A DNA stretch of 64,000 nucleotides, from assembly GCA_050486405.1 (NCBI GenBank), contig JBJHDF010000001.1:1-64000 (forward strand), written 5' to 3'. Shown here piece by piece: positions 12,939 through 22,364 of the stretch. A program made the translations under genes and the position numbers. Position 1 is the stretch's first letter; each line of letters opens with the position of its first letter. The DNA is from JBJHDF01 sp050486405. Its GTDB lineage: Bacteria; Pseudomonadota; Gammaproteobacteria; Pseudomonadales; Cellvibrionaceae. The notes under the pieces were generated by a model. It was not told where the DNA came from and did not search any database. It was given only the letters and a program-made list of their open reading frames with translations.

Positions 12939-13361
12939 ATGCTGTGGGTAAAAGCCTTTCACATTCTCGCCGTCATCAGCTGGATGGCCGCCCTGCTCTA
13001 CCTGCCGCGCCTGTTCGTCTACCATAGCATGACCGAAGACACGCCGGGCCGGGAGCGCTTCCAGACCATGGAGCGCAAACTTTACCGGGGTATCGCCACG
13101 CCCGCAATGCTGGCCACCCTGATTCTCGGTTTCTGGCTCAGCAGCTACCACTGGAGCTACTACGCCGCCAGCGCCTGGTACTGGGTAAAGCTGGCCCTGG
13201 TGGCGGTGCTGGTGGTGTATCACCACCTGTGCCTGGTGTACCTGAAACAACTGCGCGAGAACCGCTGCCATCGCGGTCATGTGTACTTTCGCTGGTTCAA
13301 CGAGTTTCCGGTTCTGCTGCTGATCCCCATTGTCATACTGGTGGTGGTCAAACCTTTTTAG
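12939..13361 (+). CDS. hemJ: Protoporphyrinogen IX oxidase HemJ
   Basis: Integral membrane protein (140 aa, four hydrophobic segments) of the HemJ/UPF0093 family, which oxidises protoporphyrinogen IX in heme synthesis. Conserved features are the N-terminal MLWVKAFHI with its essential histidine, YLPRLFVYH, and the lysine in WYWVKLALV. The ATG at 12939 follows GGAG at good spacing; an upstream start would add 20 residues of no family match. A heme role also fits hemL further downstream. Confidence 0.88.
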   Translation: MLWVKAFHILAVISWMAALLYLPRLFVYHSMTEDTPGRERFQTMERKLYRGIATPAMLATLILGFWLSSYHWSYYAASAWYWVKLALVAVLVVYHHLCLVYLKQLRENRCHRGHVYFRWFNEFPVLLLIPIVILVVVKPF

Positions 13362-13382
13362 CGAACCGCCGAGGAGCGCGCC

Positions 13383-14192
13383 ATGTCCGAGTTCAATCAA
13401 GGCGTACCCGTGGTGCTGAGTATTTCCAGCCACGACCCCACCGGCAGCGCCGGTATTCAGGCTGTGATCGAAACCTGCCTCAGTCTCGGCTGCCACTGCG
13501 CGCCAGTGATCAGTGCACTCTGCGCCCGGGACACGCGCGCACTGAAAGACTTCAGCACCGTGGATACCGCCCTGCTGATCGAGCAGACCCGGGCCATCCT
13601 CGAAGACATGCCGGTGGCGGCAGTCAAACTGGGCTATCTGGGCAGTGTCGGCCACATAGAGGCGGTACACACCATACTGCGCGACTATCCGAAGCTGCCG
13701 ATGGTACTCCACCCGGTCACCAACCTGTCGTCGGACAGTGCCGGCGTACAAAGTCTGGTGGACGCCAGCAAAGCCCTGCTGCTGCCGCTGGCAACACTGG
13801 TGACTCCGGATCTGGTGGAAGCCCGGGAACTGGCGCCCCAGGGCGACACTCTGGACGCCTGCGCCCAGCAGATAGTGGGTTACGGCTGCGAGCACGCCCT
13901 GATCACCGGCACCCGCCGGGATCAGCACTGTTACGAAAACAGCCTGTACAACCGCCGTGGCCTGGTACGCCGCTTCAGCTGGCCGCGCCTGAGCCAGTTC
14001 AGCCACGGCAGCGGCGCCACCCTGGCGGCGGCCATCGCCGCCTATCTGGCGCACGGCCTGCAACTGCCCGACGCCGTGGCCCAGGGCCAGAAATTCACCT
14101 GGGAGTGCCTCAGGCACAGCCGCCGTCTGGGCATGGGTCACTGTATTCCCAACCGCCTGCACTGGGCCAACAGCAACCCGGGCAACCACTGA
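13383..14192 (+). CDS. thiD: Hydroxymethylpyrimidine/phosphomethylpyrimidine kinase
   Basis: PfkB-fold kinase that phosphorylates HMP and HMP-P for thiamine synthesis (269 aa). Visible motifs are the substrate region SSHDPTGSAGIQAV, the VKLGYLG segment, VTPDLVEARELA, and a nucleotide/anion-hole motif GSGATLAAA (usual form GTGCTLSAA, so the Cys is replaced). It precedes thiE by 5 bases and is clearly co-transcribed. I saw no TPP riboswitch ahead of it. Confidence 0.9.
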   Translation: MSEFNQGVPVVLSISSHDPTGSAGIQAVIETCLSLGCHCAPVISALCARDTRALKDFSTVDTALLIEQTRAILEDMPVAAVKLGYLGSVGHIEAVHTILRDYPKLPMVLHPVTNLSSDSAGVQSLVDASKALLLPLATLVTPDLVEARELAPQGDTLDACAQQIVGYGCEHALITGTRRDQHCYENSLYNRRGLVRRFSWPRLSQFSHGSGATLAAAIAAYLAHGLQLPDAVAQGQKFTWECLRHSRRLGMGHCIPNRLHWANSNPGNH

Positions 14193-14197
14193 CAGCC

Positions 14198-14821
14198 ATG
14201 CTCTACGCCATCACCGACAACGGCCTGCTGCCCGGCCCCCGCCTGCCGGAGGCTGTCGCGGCCGCCCTGCGGGGCGGTTGCCGCTGGTTGCAGTACCGGG
14301 ACAAATCCGGCGACGCGGACAAGCGGCGACGCGAAGCGGCTGCCCTGCTGAATCTTTGTCGACGCCAGGGTGCCCGCTTGATTATCAACGACGACGTCGA
14401 GCTGGCCGCAGCCATTGGTGCCGACGGCGTCCACCTGGGTCAGGAAGACGGCGACCCCGCCGCCGCCCGGACCCGGCTGGGCGCCGATGCCATTATCGGC
14501 GTCACCTGTCACGATTCACTGGCCCTGGCCCGCCAGGCCGCTGCCGACGGCGCCAGCTACCTGGCCTTCGGCCGCTTTTTTCCGTCCAGCACCAAACCGC
14601 AGGCCCGGCCGGCGCCCCTGTCGCTGTTGCGGGAGGCAAAATCGGAACTGGGCAACCTACCCCTGGTTGCCATCGGCGGGATTACTCTGGACAATGCCCC
14701 GCAACTGATCGCCGCCGGCGCCGACATACTGGCCGTGTGCCACGACCTGTTCGCCGCTGCAGACATCGCCGCCCGCAGTCGCGCCTTCGGCGAACTGTTC
14801 AACACCACCGCTCGCACCTGA
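14198..14821 (+). CDS. thiE: Thiamine-phosphate synthase
   Basis: Couples HMP-PP with the thiazole phosphate to give thiamine phosphate. It is a 207-residue TIM-barrel protein with WLQYRDKSG (diphosphate-binding side), LIINDDVELAAAIGADGVHLGQED, GVTCHD and VAIGGITLDNAPQLIAAGAD. The ATG at 14198 lies 5 bases after the thiD stop. It is followed closely by hemL (9 bases). Confidence 0.95.
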   Translation: MLYAITDNGLLPGPRLPEAVAAALRGGCRWLQYRDKSGDADKRRREAAALLNLCRRQGARLIINDDVELAAAIGADGVHLGQEDGDPAAARTRLGADAIIGVTCHDSLALARQAAADGASYLAFGRFFPSSTKPQARPAPLSLLREAKSELGNLPLVAIGGITLDNAPQLIAAGADILAVCHDLFAAADIAARSRAFGELFNTTART

Positions 14822-14830
14822 GGATTGTTC

Positions 14831-16120
14831 ATGAGCCTGTCCGATACCCTGTTCCAGCAAGCCCAGACCCATATACCCGGCGGGGTCAACTCGCCGGTGC
14901 GCGCCTTCAAGGCGGTGGGCGGTACGCCGGTTTTCTTCAAGCGGGCGCTGGGTGCGTACCTGTGGGATGTGGATGACAAGCGCTACGTGGACTATGTGCA
15001 ATCCTGGGGTCCGATGATCCTCGGCCACGGCCACCCGGAGGTGCTCGCCGCCGTGCGCGACGCGTTGGAAAACGGGCTCAGCTTTGGCGCCCCCACCGAG
15101 GGCGAAACCCGGCTGGCCGACACCCTGTGCCAGCGGGTCCCGGGGCTGGATCTGGTGCGCCTGGTCAACTCCGGCACCGAAGCCACCATGAGCGCCATCC
15201 GCCTGGCCCGGGCCTTTACCGGGCGCGACAAAATCGTCAAGTTCGAAGGCTGCTACCACGGCCACTCGGACTCCCTGCTGATCAAGGCCGGCTCCGGCGC
15301 CCTGACCCTGGGCGTGCCCAGTTCCCCCGGCGTACCGGAAGTGCTGGCCAATCACACCATTACCCTGAGCTACAACGACCCGCAGCAGGTGCGCGACTGT
15401 TTTGCGCAAACGGGTGACAACATCGCCTGTGTGATCGTGGAGCCGGTGGCGGGCAATATGAACTGCGTACCGCCGGTGCCGGGTTTTCTGGAATGCCTGC
15501 GCGAGGTCTGCGACCAGCACGGCAGCCTGCTGATTCTCGACGAGGTGATGACCGGTTTTCGCGTGGGGCCCAAGGGCGCCCAGGGCCATTTTGGCGTCAC
15601 CGCCGACCTGGTGACCCTGGGCAAGGTAATCGGTGGCGGCATGCCGGTGGGCGCCTTCGGCGGCCGTCGGGACGTGATGGCAATGATCGCGCCCCTGGGG
15701 CCGGTCTACCAGGCCGGCACCCTTTCCGGCAACCCCATCGCCGTGGCCGCCGGGCTGAAAACCCTGGAGCTGCTGGCCGACGACAGCGCCTACACGCAAC
15801 TGACCGCACACACCGAACAACTGGTATCCGGCCTGCAGGCACTGGCCAACGAAGCCGGCATTCCCTTCACCACCAACAGCGTCGGCAGCATGTTCGGCTT
15901 TTTCTTCACGGAAGAGAAAACTGTCACCAACTACAACCAGGTGATGGCCTGCGATATTCCGCGCTTCAACCGTTTCTTCCACGGCATGCTGGATCAAGGC
16001 GTCTACCTGGCGCCGGCCTCCTATGAGGCGGGCTTTATGTCGCTGGCGCACACGGAAGAGGACATTCAGTACACGCTGGATGCCGCTGAACAGGTGTTGC
16101 AGACGCTGAAAATCGTATAA
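14831..16120 (+). CDS. hemL: Glutamate-1-semialdehyde 2,1-aminomutase
   Basis: PLP enzyme that makes 5-aminolevulinate in the C5 heme pathway (429 aa). The Schiff-base lysine is K265 in TLGKVIGGGMPVGAFGG; the N-terminus has the family motif IPGGVNSPVRAF, and NSGTEATMSAIRLAR binds the cofactor phosphate. The ATG at 14831 has GAGG upstream. It ends the hemJ-thiD-thiE-hemL run. Confidence 0.97.
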   Translation: MSLSDTLFQQAQTHIPGGVNSPVRAFKAVGGTPVFFKRALGAYLWDVDDKRYVDYVQSWGPMILGHGHPEVLAAVRDALENGLSFGAPTEGETRLADTLCQRVPGLDLVRLVNSGTEATMSAIRLARAFTGRDKIVKFEGCYHGHSDSLLIKAGSGALTLGVPSSPGVPEVLANHTITLSYNDPQQVRDCFAQTGDNIACVIVEPVAGNMNCVPPVPGFLECLREVCDQHGSLLILDEVMTGFRVGPKGAQGHFGVTADLVTLGKVIGGGMPVGAFGGRRDVMAMIAPLGPVYQAGTLSGNPIAVAAGLKTLELLADDSAYTQLTAHTEQLVSGLQALANEAGIPFTTNSVGSMFGFFFTEEKTVTNYNQVMACDIPRFNRFFHGMLDQGVYLAPASYEAGFMSLAHTEEDIQYTLDAAEQVLQTLKIV

Positions 16121-16155
16121 TCACAAGCTGACAATAACCGCCATCAGGGATTTTC

Positions 16156-18597
16156 ATGAGCGATACGCATTACCTGGGTATTGACTTGGGGACCACCAAC
16201 TCCGCCGCTGCCGTTTTTACCGATGGCGCCGTACGCAGTATTCCCAACCCCATGGGCGAGATCAACACCCCCTCTGTGGTATACACGCCCGCAAGCGGCG
16301 ACCCCGTCGTAGGGGTGAAGGCCCGCCGCCAGCTGGACAGTGACCCGGACAACACCTTTGCTGAGTTCAAGCGCCGCATGGGTACCGATGAATTGTCCCG
16401 CCCCGATCGCCACGGTCACCGCTGGTCAGCCGTGGCGCTGTCTGCCCAGGTGCTCGGCGCCCTGAAAACCCAGGCTGAACGGGAATGTGGTCTGCGCTTT
16501 GACAAGGTTGTGGTCACCGTGCCGGCGCTGTTCGAGTTGCCGCAAAACCGCGCCACTGCCGATGCCGCTCGCCTGGCGGGCTTCGAAACAGTGGAATTAT
16601 TGCCCGAACCCGTCGCCTCTGCCCTGGCAGCCGGCTGGGATCAGAGCGAATCCGGCAAGGCCTGGATGGTGTTCGATCTGGGCGGCGGCACCTTTGATGT
16701 CTCACTCCTGGAAACCCGTGATGGACTGCTGCGGGTGGTTGCCCATGACGGGGACAATTTTCTCGGTGGCCGCGATATCGATCGCCACATTACGGATTGG
16801 CTGCTGCGCGAGTTGCAAAACGACGGCCTCAGCTTCGACAGCCAGCGCGAAGATTACCGCTCCTTCCAGGCCCACCTGAGGGATGCTGCGGAACAAGCCA
16901 AGATCCGCCTCTCCCAGACCCGCCAAACATTGGTGGAGATAGATACCACTTTTGCCGGTCAGCTGGTGCAAGCCGACCTGACCCTCACGCGCGACACCCT
17001 GACCGAACTCAGCCAGCCGCTGGTGGACCGGGCCATCGGCATTTGCCAGCGACTGCTGCGCGATCAGGGGCTCAGTCCGGCCGACCTCTCTCGTGTGGTC
17101 CTGGTGGGCGGCCCGGCCCATATGGCGGTGATTCGCCAGGCCGTAACCGACCAGTTGGCACCCATCGCCGAAGCGGATATCGATCCCATGGCCCTGGTCT
17201 CACGCGGAGCCGCACTCTTCGCAGCCAGCATTGGCCTCGGCTGCGAACCCCGTGCACAGATCAACAGCGCGGCGAAGCCACAGGTGTGGCTCCAGTACCC
17301 CAGCGTCTGCAGCGAACTGGACCCGGCAGTCATGGGGCGCATTGTGGACGACAGCTTCCGCCCCGCCGCGCTGCGACTGAAAAGCCTTGATAGCACTTGG
17401 GTCAGCGCCGCAACGCCGGTGGATGATAGTGGCATCTTTCTGATTGAGGCACGGGTGCGGGCCGGCAAGAAGAACGATTTTGTCCTGGAAGCGCTGGACA
17501 GCGAAGAACAGCCTATGCCCATGACCGCCACAACCGTGAGCATCGTGCACGGCATCAGTCTGTCCGATCCACCATTGTCCCGCAGTATCGGAGTAGCCCT
17601 GGCTGACGGCATGGTCCAAGTCTATCTGCAACGAGGTACACCACTGCCAGCCAAACGCGTGTTTGTACAATCGACGGTGGAAACCCTGATGCCGGGAGAC
17701 AATCGCTCACTCACCATTCCAATTGTACAGGGCGAGCGAAGACAATCGCGCTTCTGCCGCAATGTGGGCAACCTGGTGATCGCGGCAAGCGAGCTCAAAG
17801 ACGTCTTGCCGGCGGGCTCGCCCGTGGAAATCACCCTGGAAGTAGACCGGGGCGGCGACCTCAAAGCCCAGGCGCTGCTGCCAGATACCGGTACCATCAT
17901 TGAGGGAGTGGCAGAGCTGGTAATGAGCAGGGCCGCCCCCGATGCTCTGCGCGCCCAGGCCATGGATGTTGGCCGACGGATTTTTGAGCGATTACAGTGG
18001 GCCTTTCGCGAGCGCAACGAGACTCAGATCGCCCAGCTCCAACCGCTGTCAGATCGCATACAACAGGCTCAGTTACAAGTTGAATCGCTGCACGACGACC
18101 AGGACTCCTGTCAGAGGCTGCAGCGCGAACTGATGGAGCTGGACGCGGAGATCGAACACATTGAGGGGCGTGAACAGCTGGCTGAATTGATCACCGAGTG
18201 CGAAGATCGCTACTTCCATGCGGCTTCGTGGGTCAACGAATACGGCGACAGCGCCGATCATGAAATCCTCAAAAGTTGTGCCGTGCAGCTACAGCAGGCG
18301 ATGGATCACAACCGGCGGGATGAGCTGGAGCGATTGATAGAGCGGCTGAACTCGGTTGCCCACTCGGCCCACCAGAAAAGTCCGGAATACTGGAAAGATC
18401 TATTTTTACATTGGGCCTCGTTCGTACACTCCGCAAACAACCCTCGTCGCGCTCGAAAACTGGTGGATTCGGGACACGAGTTGATCAGGAAGGGCGAATT
18501 CTCCAGGCTCAAACCAGTGGTTCACGAGCTGTTCGCCTTGATTCCCACGCAATACCGCCAGCGAGCGGACGATGTCTATGACTCCGGCATCTACTGA
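16156..18597 (+). CDS. Hsp70 family chaperone with atypical C-terminus
   Basis: An 813-residue Hsp70-like ATPase. The nucleotide-binding domain (about 1-380) has all three signatures: LGIDLGTTNSAAAVF (phosphate 1), VFDLGGGTFDVSLLE (phosphate 2) and VVLVGGPAHMAVIRQAV (adenosine). The rest differs from DnaK: a beta-rich region (about 400-590), then a long helical segment with coiled-coil character (about 600-680) and no EEVD-like tail. The gene overlaps the next one by 26 bases, and that gene encodes a J-like protein, so this is a dedicated chaperone pair rather than the housekeeping DnaK. Client unknown. Confidence 0.85.
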   Translation: MSDTHYLGIDLGTTNSAAAVFTDGAVRSIPNPMGEINTPSVVYTPASGDPVVGVKARRQLDSDPDNTFAEFKRRMGTDELSRPDRHGHRWSAVALSAQVLGALKTQAERECGLRFDKVVVTVPALFELPQNRATADAARLAGFETVELLPEPVASALAAGWDQSESGKAWMVFDLGGGTFDVSLLETRDGLLRVVAHDGDNFLGGRDIDRHITDWLLRELQNDGLSFDSQREDYRSFQAHLRDAAEQAKIRLSQTRQTLVEIDTTFAGQLVQADLTLTRDTLTELSQPLVDRAIGICQRLLRDQGLSPADLSRVVLVGGPAHMAVIRQAVTDQLAPIAEADIDPMALVSRGAALFAASIGLGCEPRAQINSAAKPQVWLQYPSVCSELDPAVMGRIVDDSFRPAALRLKSLDSTWVSAATPVDDSGIFLIEARVRAGKKNDFVLEALDSEEQPMPMTATTVSIVHGISLSDPPLSRSIGVALADGMVQVYLQRGTPLPAKRVFVQSTVETLMPGDNRSLTIPIVQGERRQSRFCRNVGNLVIAASELKDVLPAGSPVEITLEVDRGGDLKAQALLPDTGTIIEGVAELVMSRAAPDALRAQAMDVGRRIFERLQWAFRERNETQIAQLQPLSDRIQQAQLQVESLHDDQDSCQRLQRELMELDAEIEHIEGREQLAELITECEDRYFHAASWVNEYGDSADHEILKSCAVQLQQAMDHNRRDELERLIERLNSVAHSAHQKSPEYWKDLFLHWASFVHSANNPRRARKLVDSGHELIRKGEFSRLKPVVHELFALIPTQYRQRADDVYDSGIY

Positions 18598-18931
18598 CCA
18601 CCCAGCCCGCTCGGCCTGGCCTTTCTGGGCGCTGGAACTGACACCGGAGTGCGACAATGCGGCCATCGAAAAAGCGGCGCGTGAAGCCATGGCAAAACTC
18701 ACACTGGGCGCAGCGGGAGCCGGCCAGTACCGAGCACCCGACGGCTTATTCGAGCGCGACGAAAATCTGATTCGCGAAGCCAAAGCCATTTTGCAGGACC
18801 CACAACGGCGCCTGGAATGTGAGTTCTGGTATATCCACCCCGATGAAGTCGGCGCTCAAGCGTCACCGGACGAGAACCGCTCCGCCGCCGACTGGCTGAG
18901 AACACTGGGAGTCTGGCCATGGGCGGAATGA
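18572..18931 (+). CDS. Degenerate J-domain-like protein
   Basis: A 119-aa protein. Residues about 17-90 resemble a J domain: a helix I/II region with WALELTPECDNAAIEKAAREAMAK split by loop residues, then YRAPDG where HPD would lie, then a helix III-like segment ending ILQDPQRRLECEFWY. The catalytic His of HPD is replaced by Ala while Pro-Asp are kept. It overlaps the Hsp70 gene by 26 bases and the next gene by 13, so translation is probably coupled. I infer a partner of the upstream Hsp70; the start could also be the ATG at 18578. Confidence 0.6.
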   Translation: MSMTPASTDHPARSAWPFWALELTPECDNAAIEKAAREAMAKLTLGAAGAGQYRAPDGLFERDENLIREAKAILQDPQRRLECEFWYIHPDEVGAQASPDENRSAADWLRTLGVWPWAE

Positions 18932-20304
18932 TTTTTTTCGCCGTACTGATATTTATTATCTACAGTCGCCTGAGCAACAACAATGGTAACAGTAGCGGCA
19001 ATAGTGGCGATCAACGAGGCAGCAAGTATGGTCGGGCCCTGGGCCTGTGGTGTATAGCGCTCATTGGCTACGCCTTTACAACGCCCTGGAGCTGGGCCCA
19101 ACCCCTGTACATGGCCGGCATTTCCGTGCTTTTATTCCCCTCTTTGTATTCCGCACTGGCGGCGGCAACGGGCCATGTCAAAATAAGCTACTGGCTGGGT
19201 CGCATGAGTTTGTTTTATTTTGGCCGCAATCCACACGCCGGCGGTCTGTTGCGCGGCTTCCAGGCAGCGTTGCGGCAGAGCAACCCAGACACGTTTCGCG
19301 AATCCCTGCGCTGGCTTAAACGCCGGCAGTTGGCACATCGAAAAACCATCTACTCCGGGGAGATGGTGATCTATGTCCTGATTGATAGCCTGCTCGCCTC
19401 TCGCCCCACGCCGGAGACTATTGCCCGCAACCTTGATCCACTGGCTGACATAGGCACAGAATCAATTCCCGCTGGCGTCAGCGTACTGGCGCTACGCTAC
19501 GCTCTGGCCCCCGCTCTGGCCAGTGGCGACTGGGATCGCATCGCCCGAGTGTGCGACCAGTGGGACACTCCCGCCACCAACCCCTTGGCCTTGTACCTGA
19601 AGGAGTTTCACGGCCACTACGTCAAAGGTGGGCCTATCTACACCACGGCGAATCTGGCTTACTGGCGCCTTCGCGCCTGGCGCTACGGCGCCGTCATTCG
19701 GTACGCGCAAGCGTGGCGCCGAGACCAACGGGCGCGAACCGGTAAGGAAATGACGCCCCTTCAACGCCTATGGTGCGAACCCGGCTCCTCCGGCAGCTTG
19801 CCCACAGCGCTATTGTCGCCGGCAGAGCGGTTGCGTTGGGAAGATCGGGCTCTCGCATTGGGGGTACGTCAGTTTGATACTGTTTGGCAGCCCCTAACCG
19901 AATCGGTGCGCCGAGCCAGTGGTAGCGACGACCAGCGACGAGAACTCACCCAGGCCGAGTACGACTACATTACCCACCAGCACAAGACACTGCATTACCT
20001 GACCCGCGCACTGGAGAAAAAGCTCGCCAGCAAGAAGTTCGGAAATAGCGTCGAATGCTATTTGGACTGGCTGCGCATTCTACAAGCACTCGATAATCTC
20101 AAACCGTACAGTCACGCCCAGTTAACCGCTTTCTCCGCCATTCATCGGGTGCTTTGGGATTGGGGAGCCGATCTTTGGAACAAACAGAACCAGCGCTGTC
20201 TCGTGCACTTTGTTGCAACCTACTGCGCGCCACTGGCGCAAAACTGTGGTCACCAGGAGATGTTTGAGGTGTTTTCCGGGCTCAGTCAGGGCAAGTACAA
20301 GTAA
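18919..20304 (+). CDS. Membrane protein of unknown function in the Hsp70 unit
   Basis: A 461-aa protein with an N-terminal membrane helix (about 3-17), a short Asn/Ser/Gly-rich loop, two further hydrophobic segments (about 41-85), then a soluble region with alpha-helical repeat character rich in Trp, Tyr, Arg and Leu. I recognise no domain. It overlaps the J-like gene by 13 bases. A membrane partner for the Hsp70/J-like pair is the natural inference from the overlaps. Another possibility is a helical-repeat scaffold. Confidence 0.65.
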   Translation: MGGMIFFAVLIFIIYSRLSNNNGNSSGNSGDQRGSKYGRALGLWCIALIGYAFTTPWSWAQPLYMAGISVLLFPSLYSALAAATGHVKISYWLGRMSLFYFGRNPHAGGLLRGFQAALRQSNPDTFRESLRWLKRRQLAHRKTIYSGEMVIYVLIDSLLASRPTPETIARNLDPLADIGTESIPAGVSVLALRYALAPALASGDWDRIARVCDQWDTPATNPLALYLKEFHGHYVKGGPIYTTANLAYWRLRAWRYGAVIRYAQAWRRDQRARTGKEMTPLQRLWCEPGSSGSLPTALLSPAERLRWEDRALALGVRQFDTVWQPLTESVRRASGSDDQRRELTQAEYDYITHQHKTLHYLTRALEKKLASKKFGNSVECYLDWLRILQALDNLKPYSHAQLTAFSAIHRVLWDWGADLWNKQNQRCLVHFVATYCAPLAQNCGHQEMFEVFSGLSQGKYK

Positions 20305-20508
20305 ATTCCTCGACCTTAACAGTTGCCTGCCCGCATCCGTGATCCATACGGCGACGCAGGGACGGCGGTATTCTGCCACCCGGTGGCGGGGAATCCGACA
20401 CCCCCCAGAAATCAGCCTTGATCACTGACTCCCCCGAGTGCGCGAACAACTCGTTAAGCCGGCCAACATTGCGTATAATCCCGCCCCCAATCGCATGATA
20501 TAGATCTT

Positions 20509-21408
20509 ATGAACATGTCGGTTTACGAGCATATCATCGAGCTGCTTTCCTCGCGCCTGCACGACCAGGGGCGGGATTACATGGCGTCCGCCACCGAGGA
20601 AATCGCCGTGGGTGTGCCCCGCCAGCGTTTTTCAGCCCTCTTGTCCATGGCCAGTCGCCACGTCCGCCGGCAACCACTGGAGCTGGACTCCGCTGAGCTT
20701 GCCGGGGCTGATCGTTTGCTGCCGGGCTGGAGTCCCCGAGCCTGGAACCTGCTGGAGCTACTGCGGGTAGCGCTGGTGCTGGCGCGGCCGGATCTGGAGC
20801 AGCCATCCTTCAGTGACGACTTCGAATCCCTGTTCCGCTTCGCGGATGAGGGTGAACTCTGCGCCCTGTATCGCTGCCTGCCGCTGCTGCCGGCCGGGAA
20901 ACGCTTTGTCAGCCGCGCCGCCGAAGGCTGCCGCACCAATATGCTGACGGTTTTTGAAGCCATCGCGCTGGACTCGCCCTATCCGGTCGGTTATTTTGAC
21001 GACACTGCCTGGCATCAATTGGTTATCAAGGCCCTCTTTCTTGATCTGCCGCTCTATCGCATTGCGGGGCTGGATAACCGAATGACGCCGGAATTGACGC
21101 GTATGGCCCTGGACTGGGCAGCGGAGCGAACCAGTGCTGGCAGGTCGTTTCATACCGGGTTGTGGTTGTGTCTGGGGCCACATGACGCCCAACGGGTCGA
21201 GGATTTGATCGTCGACCACTGGATCTCCGCCAAGCCGAATGAGCGTCGGGCCATGGGCTTGGCGTTGGCGCGTACGCAACGCTTCGATTGCCTGCGGGCG
21301 CAGCTGGAGCGCGAAGAGGACGCTCAGGTACGCGAACACCTGCAGCGCGTACTCGACGGCAATCACGACCAAACCCAGTTTGCCCCGCTGTTTTCGGACG
21401 AACGATAA
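20509..21408 (+). CDS. eboA: EboA domain protein
   Basis: First gene of a six-gene ebo cluster. The 299-aa product is helical, with no catalytic motif I can point to, and matches the EboA family by its position and by segments such as GWSPRAWNLLELLRVALVLARP and FEAIALDSPYPVGYFD. EboA has no known biochemical role. A TATAAT-like -10 lies about 35 bp upstream of the ATG but the -35 is poor. No clear ribosome binding site precedes the ATG at 20509; ATG at 20515 is an alternative. Confidence 0.82.
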   Translation: MNMSVYEHIIELLSSRLHDQGRDYMASATEEIAVGVPRQRFSALLSMASRHVRRQPLELDSAELAGADRLLPGWSPRAWNLLELLRVALVLARPDLEQPSFSDDFESLFRFADEGELCALYRCLPLLPAGKRFVSRAAEGCRTNMLTVFEAIALDSPYPVGYFDDTAWHQLVIKALFLDLPLYRIAGLDNRMTPELTRMALDWAAERTSAGRSFHTGLWLCLGPHDAQRVEDLIVDHWISAKPNERRAMGLALARTQRFDCLRAQLEREEDAQVREHLQRVLDGNHDQTQFAPLFSDER

Positions 21409-21458
21409 ACAAGCCAATACCGGGCCAGTCACCCGGGCTTTCATAAATGAGATCGCTT

Positions 21459-22355
21459 ATGAAGTACTTTGACCCCCACATCCATATGAGTAGCCGCACC
21501 ACGGATGACTATCAGGCCATGGCCGACGCCGGTGTGCGCGCGGTGATCGAGCCCGCTTTCTGGCTGGGCCAACCGCGCACCAATGTCGGAAGTTTTATCG
21601 ACTATTTCGCCAGTCTGGTGGGCTGGGAGCGGTTTCGCGCCTCGCAGTTTGGTATTGCCCACTACTGCGCCATTGGTATCAATTCCAAGGAAGCCAACAA
21701 TGAAGGTTTGGCCCGGGAAGCGCTGGAAATATTGCCCGACTTCGCGCTGAAAGAGGGCGTGGTCGCCATCGGCGAAATCGGCTACGACGAAATGACCCAG
21801 GCGGAAGAGCGAATTTATCAGGCGCAGTTGCAGTTTGCCGTAGATCACGACATGGTGGTCATGGTGCACTCCCCGCACCGGGACAAGAAAAACGGCATCA
21901 TCCGCTCCATCGATGTGGCGCGCGAAATCGGCGTGCCCATGCACAAGCTGGTAATCGACCACAACAACGAAGAAACCGTAGACGATGTGCTCAATGCCGG
22001 TGCCTGGGCGGCGTTCACCATCTACCCCAATACCAAAATGGGATCCGAGCGCATGGTCGAAGTGGTGCGTCGCTACGGCCCTGAGCGCATTATTGTCGAC
22101 AGTTCCGCTGACTGGGGCGTGAGCGATCCACTGTCGGTACCCAAAACCGCCCACCTGATGCGCGAGCGGGGCATCGACCCCAAAGCCATCGAACTCACCA
22201 CCTGGGGCAATGCCCTGGAGGCCTATGCCCAGTCCGGACAGATTGACCGCGACGAACTGGCCAGGGAAGCGGTGATCGACCAGCGCCAATCCTACAACGA
22301 CAGCTCGGTACTGCGCGGCCAGAAGCCACGCGTCGACCAGCCGGTTCCCAACTGA
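21459..22355 (+). CDS. eboB: TatD-like metal-dependent hydrolase EboB
   Basis: A TIM-barrel amidohydrolase-like protein (298 aa). Metal ligands expected for the TatD family are visible: DPHIHMSSRT at the N-terminus, GEIGYDE (about 104-110), a histidine in VMVHSPH (about 129) and IVDSSADWG near the end. In the ebo cluster its substrate is unknown. The ATG at 21459 was chosen for GAGA at good spacing; ATG at 21447 would add 4 residues. Confidence 0.85.
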   Translation: MKYFDPHIHMSSRTTDDYQAMADAGVRAVIEPAFWLGQPRTNVGSFIDYFASLVGWERFRASQFGIAHYCAIGINSKEANNEGLAREALEILPDFALKEGVVAIGEIGYDEMTQAEERIYQAQLQFAVDHDMVVMVHSPHRDKKNGIIRSIDVAREIGVPMHKLVIDHNNEETVDDVLNAGAWAAFTIYPNTKMGSERMVEVVRRYGPERIIVDSSADWGVSDPLSVPKTAHLMRERGIDPKAIELTTWGNALEAYAQSGQIDRDELAREAVIDQRQSYNDSSVLRGQKPRVDQPVPN

Positions 22356-22364
22356 TTCAAGATT

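Noticed and set aside
12897..14189. 430-codon frame on the minus strand
   Set aside because: It lies opposite hemJ and thiD, both clear genes. Long antisense frames are expected in GC-rich coding DNA.
14657..16051. 464-codon frame on the minus strand
   Set aside because: It is antisense to hemL and thiE and has biased, shadow-like composition (His/Gly/Val-rich).
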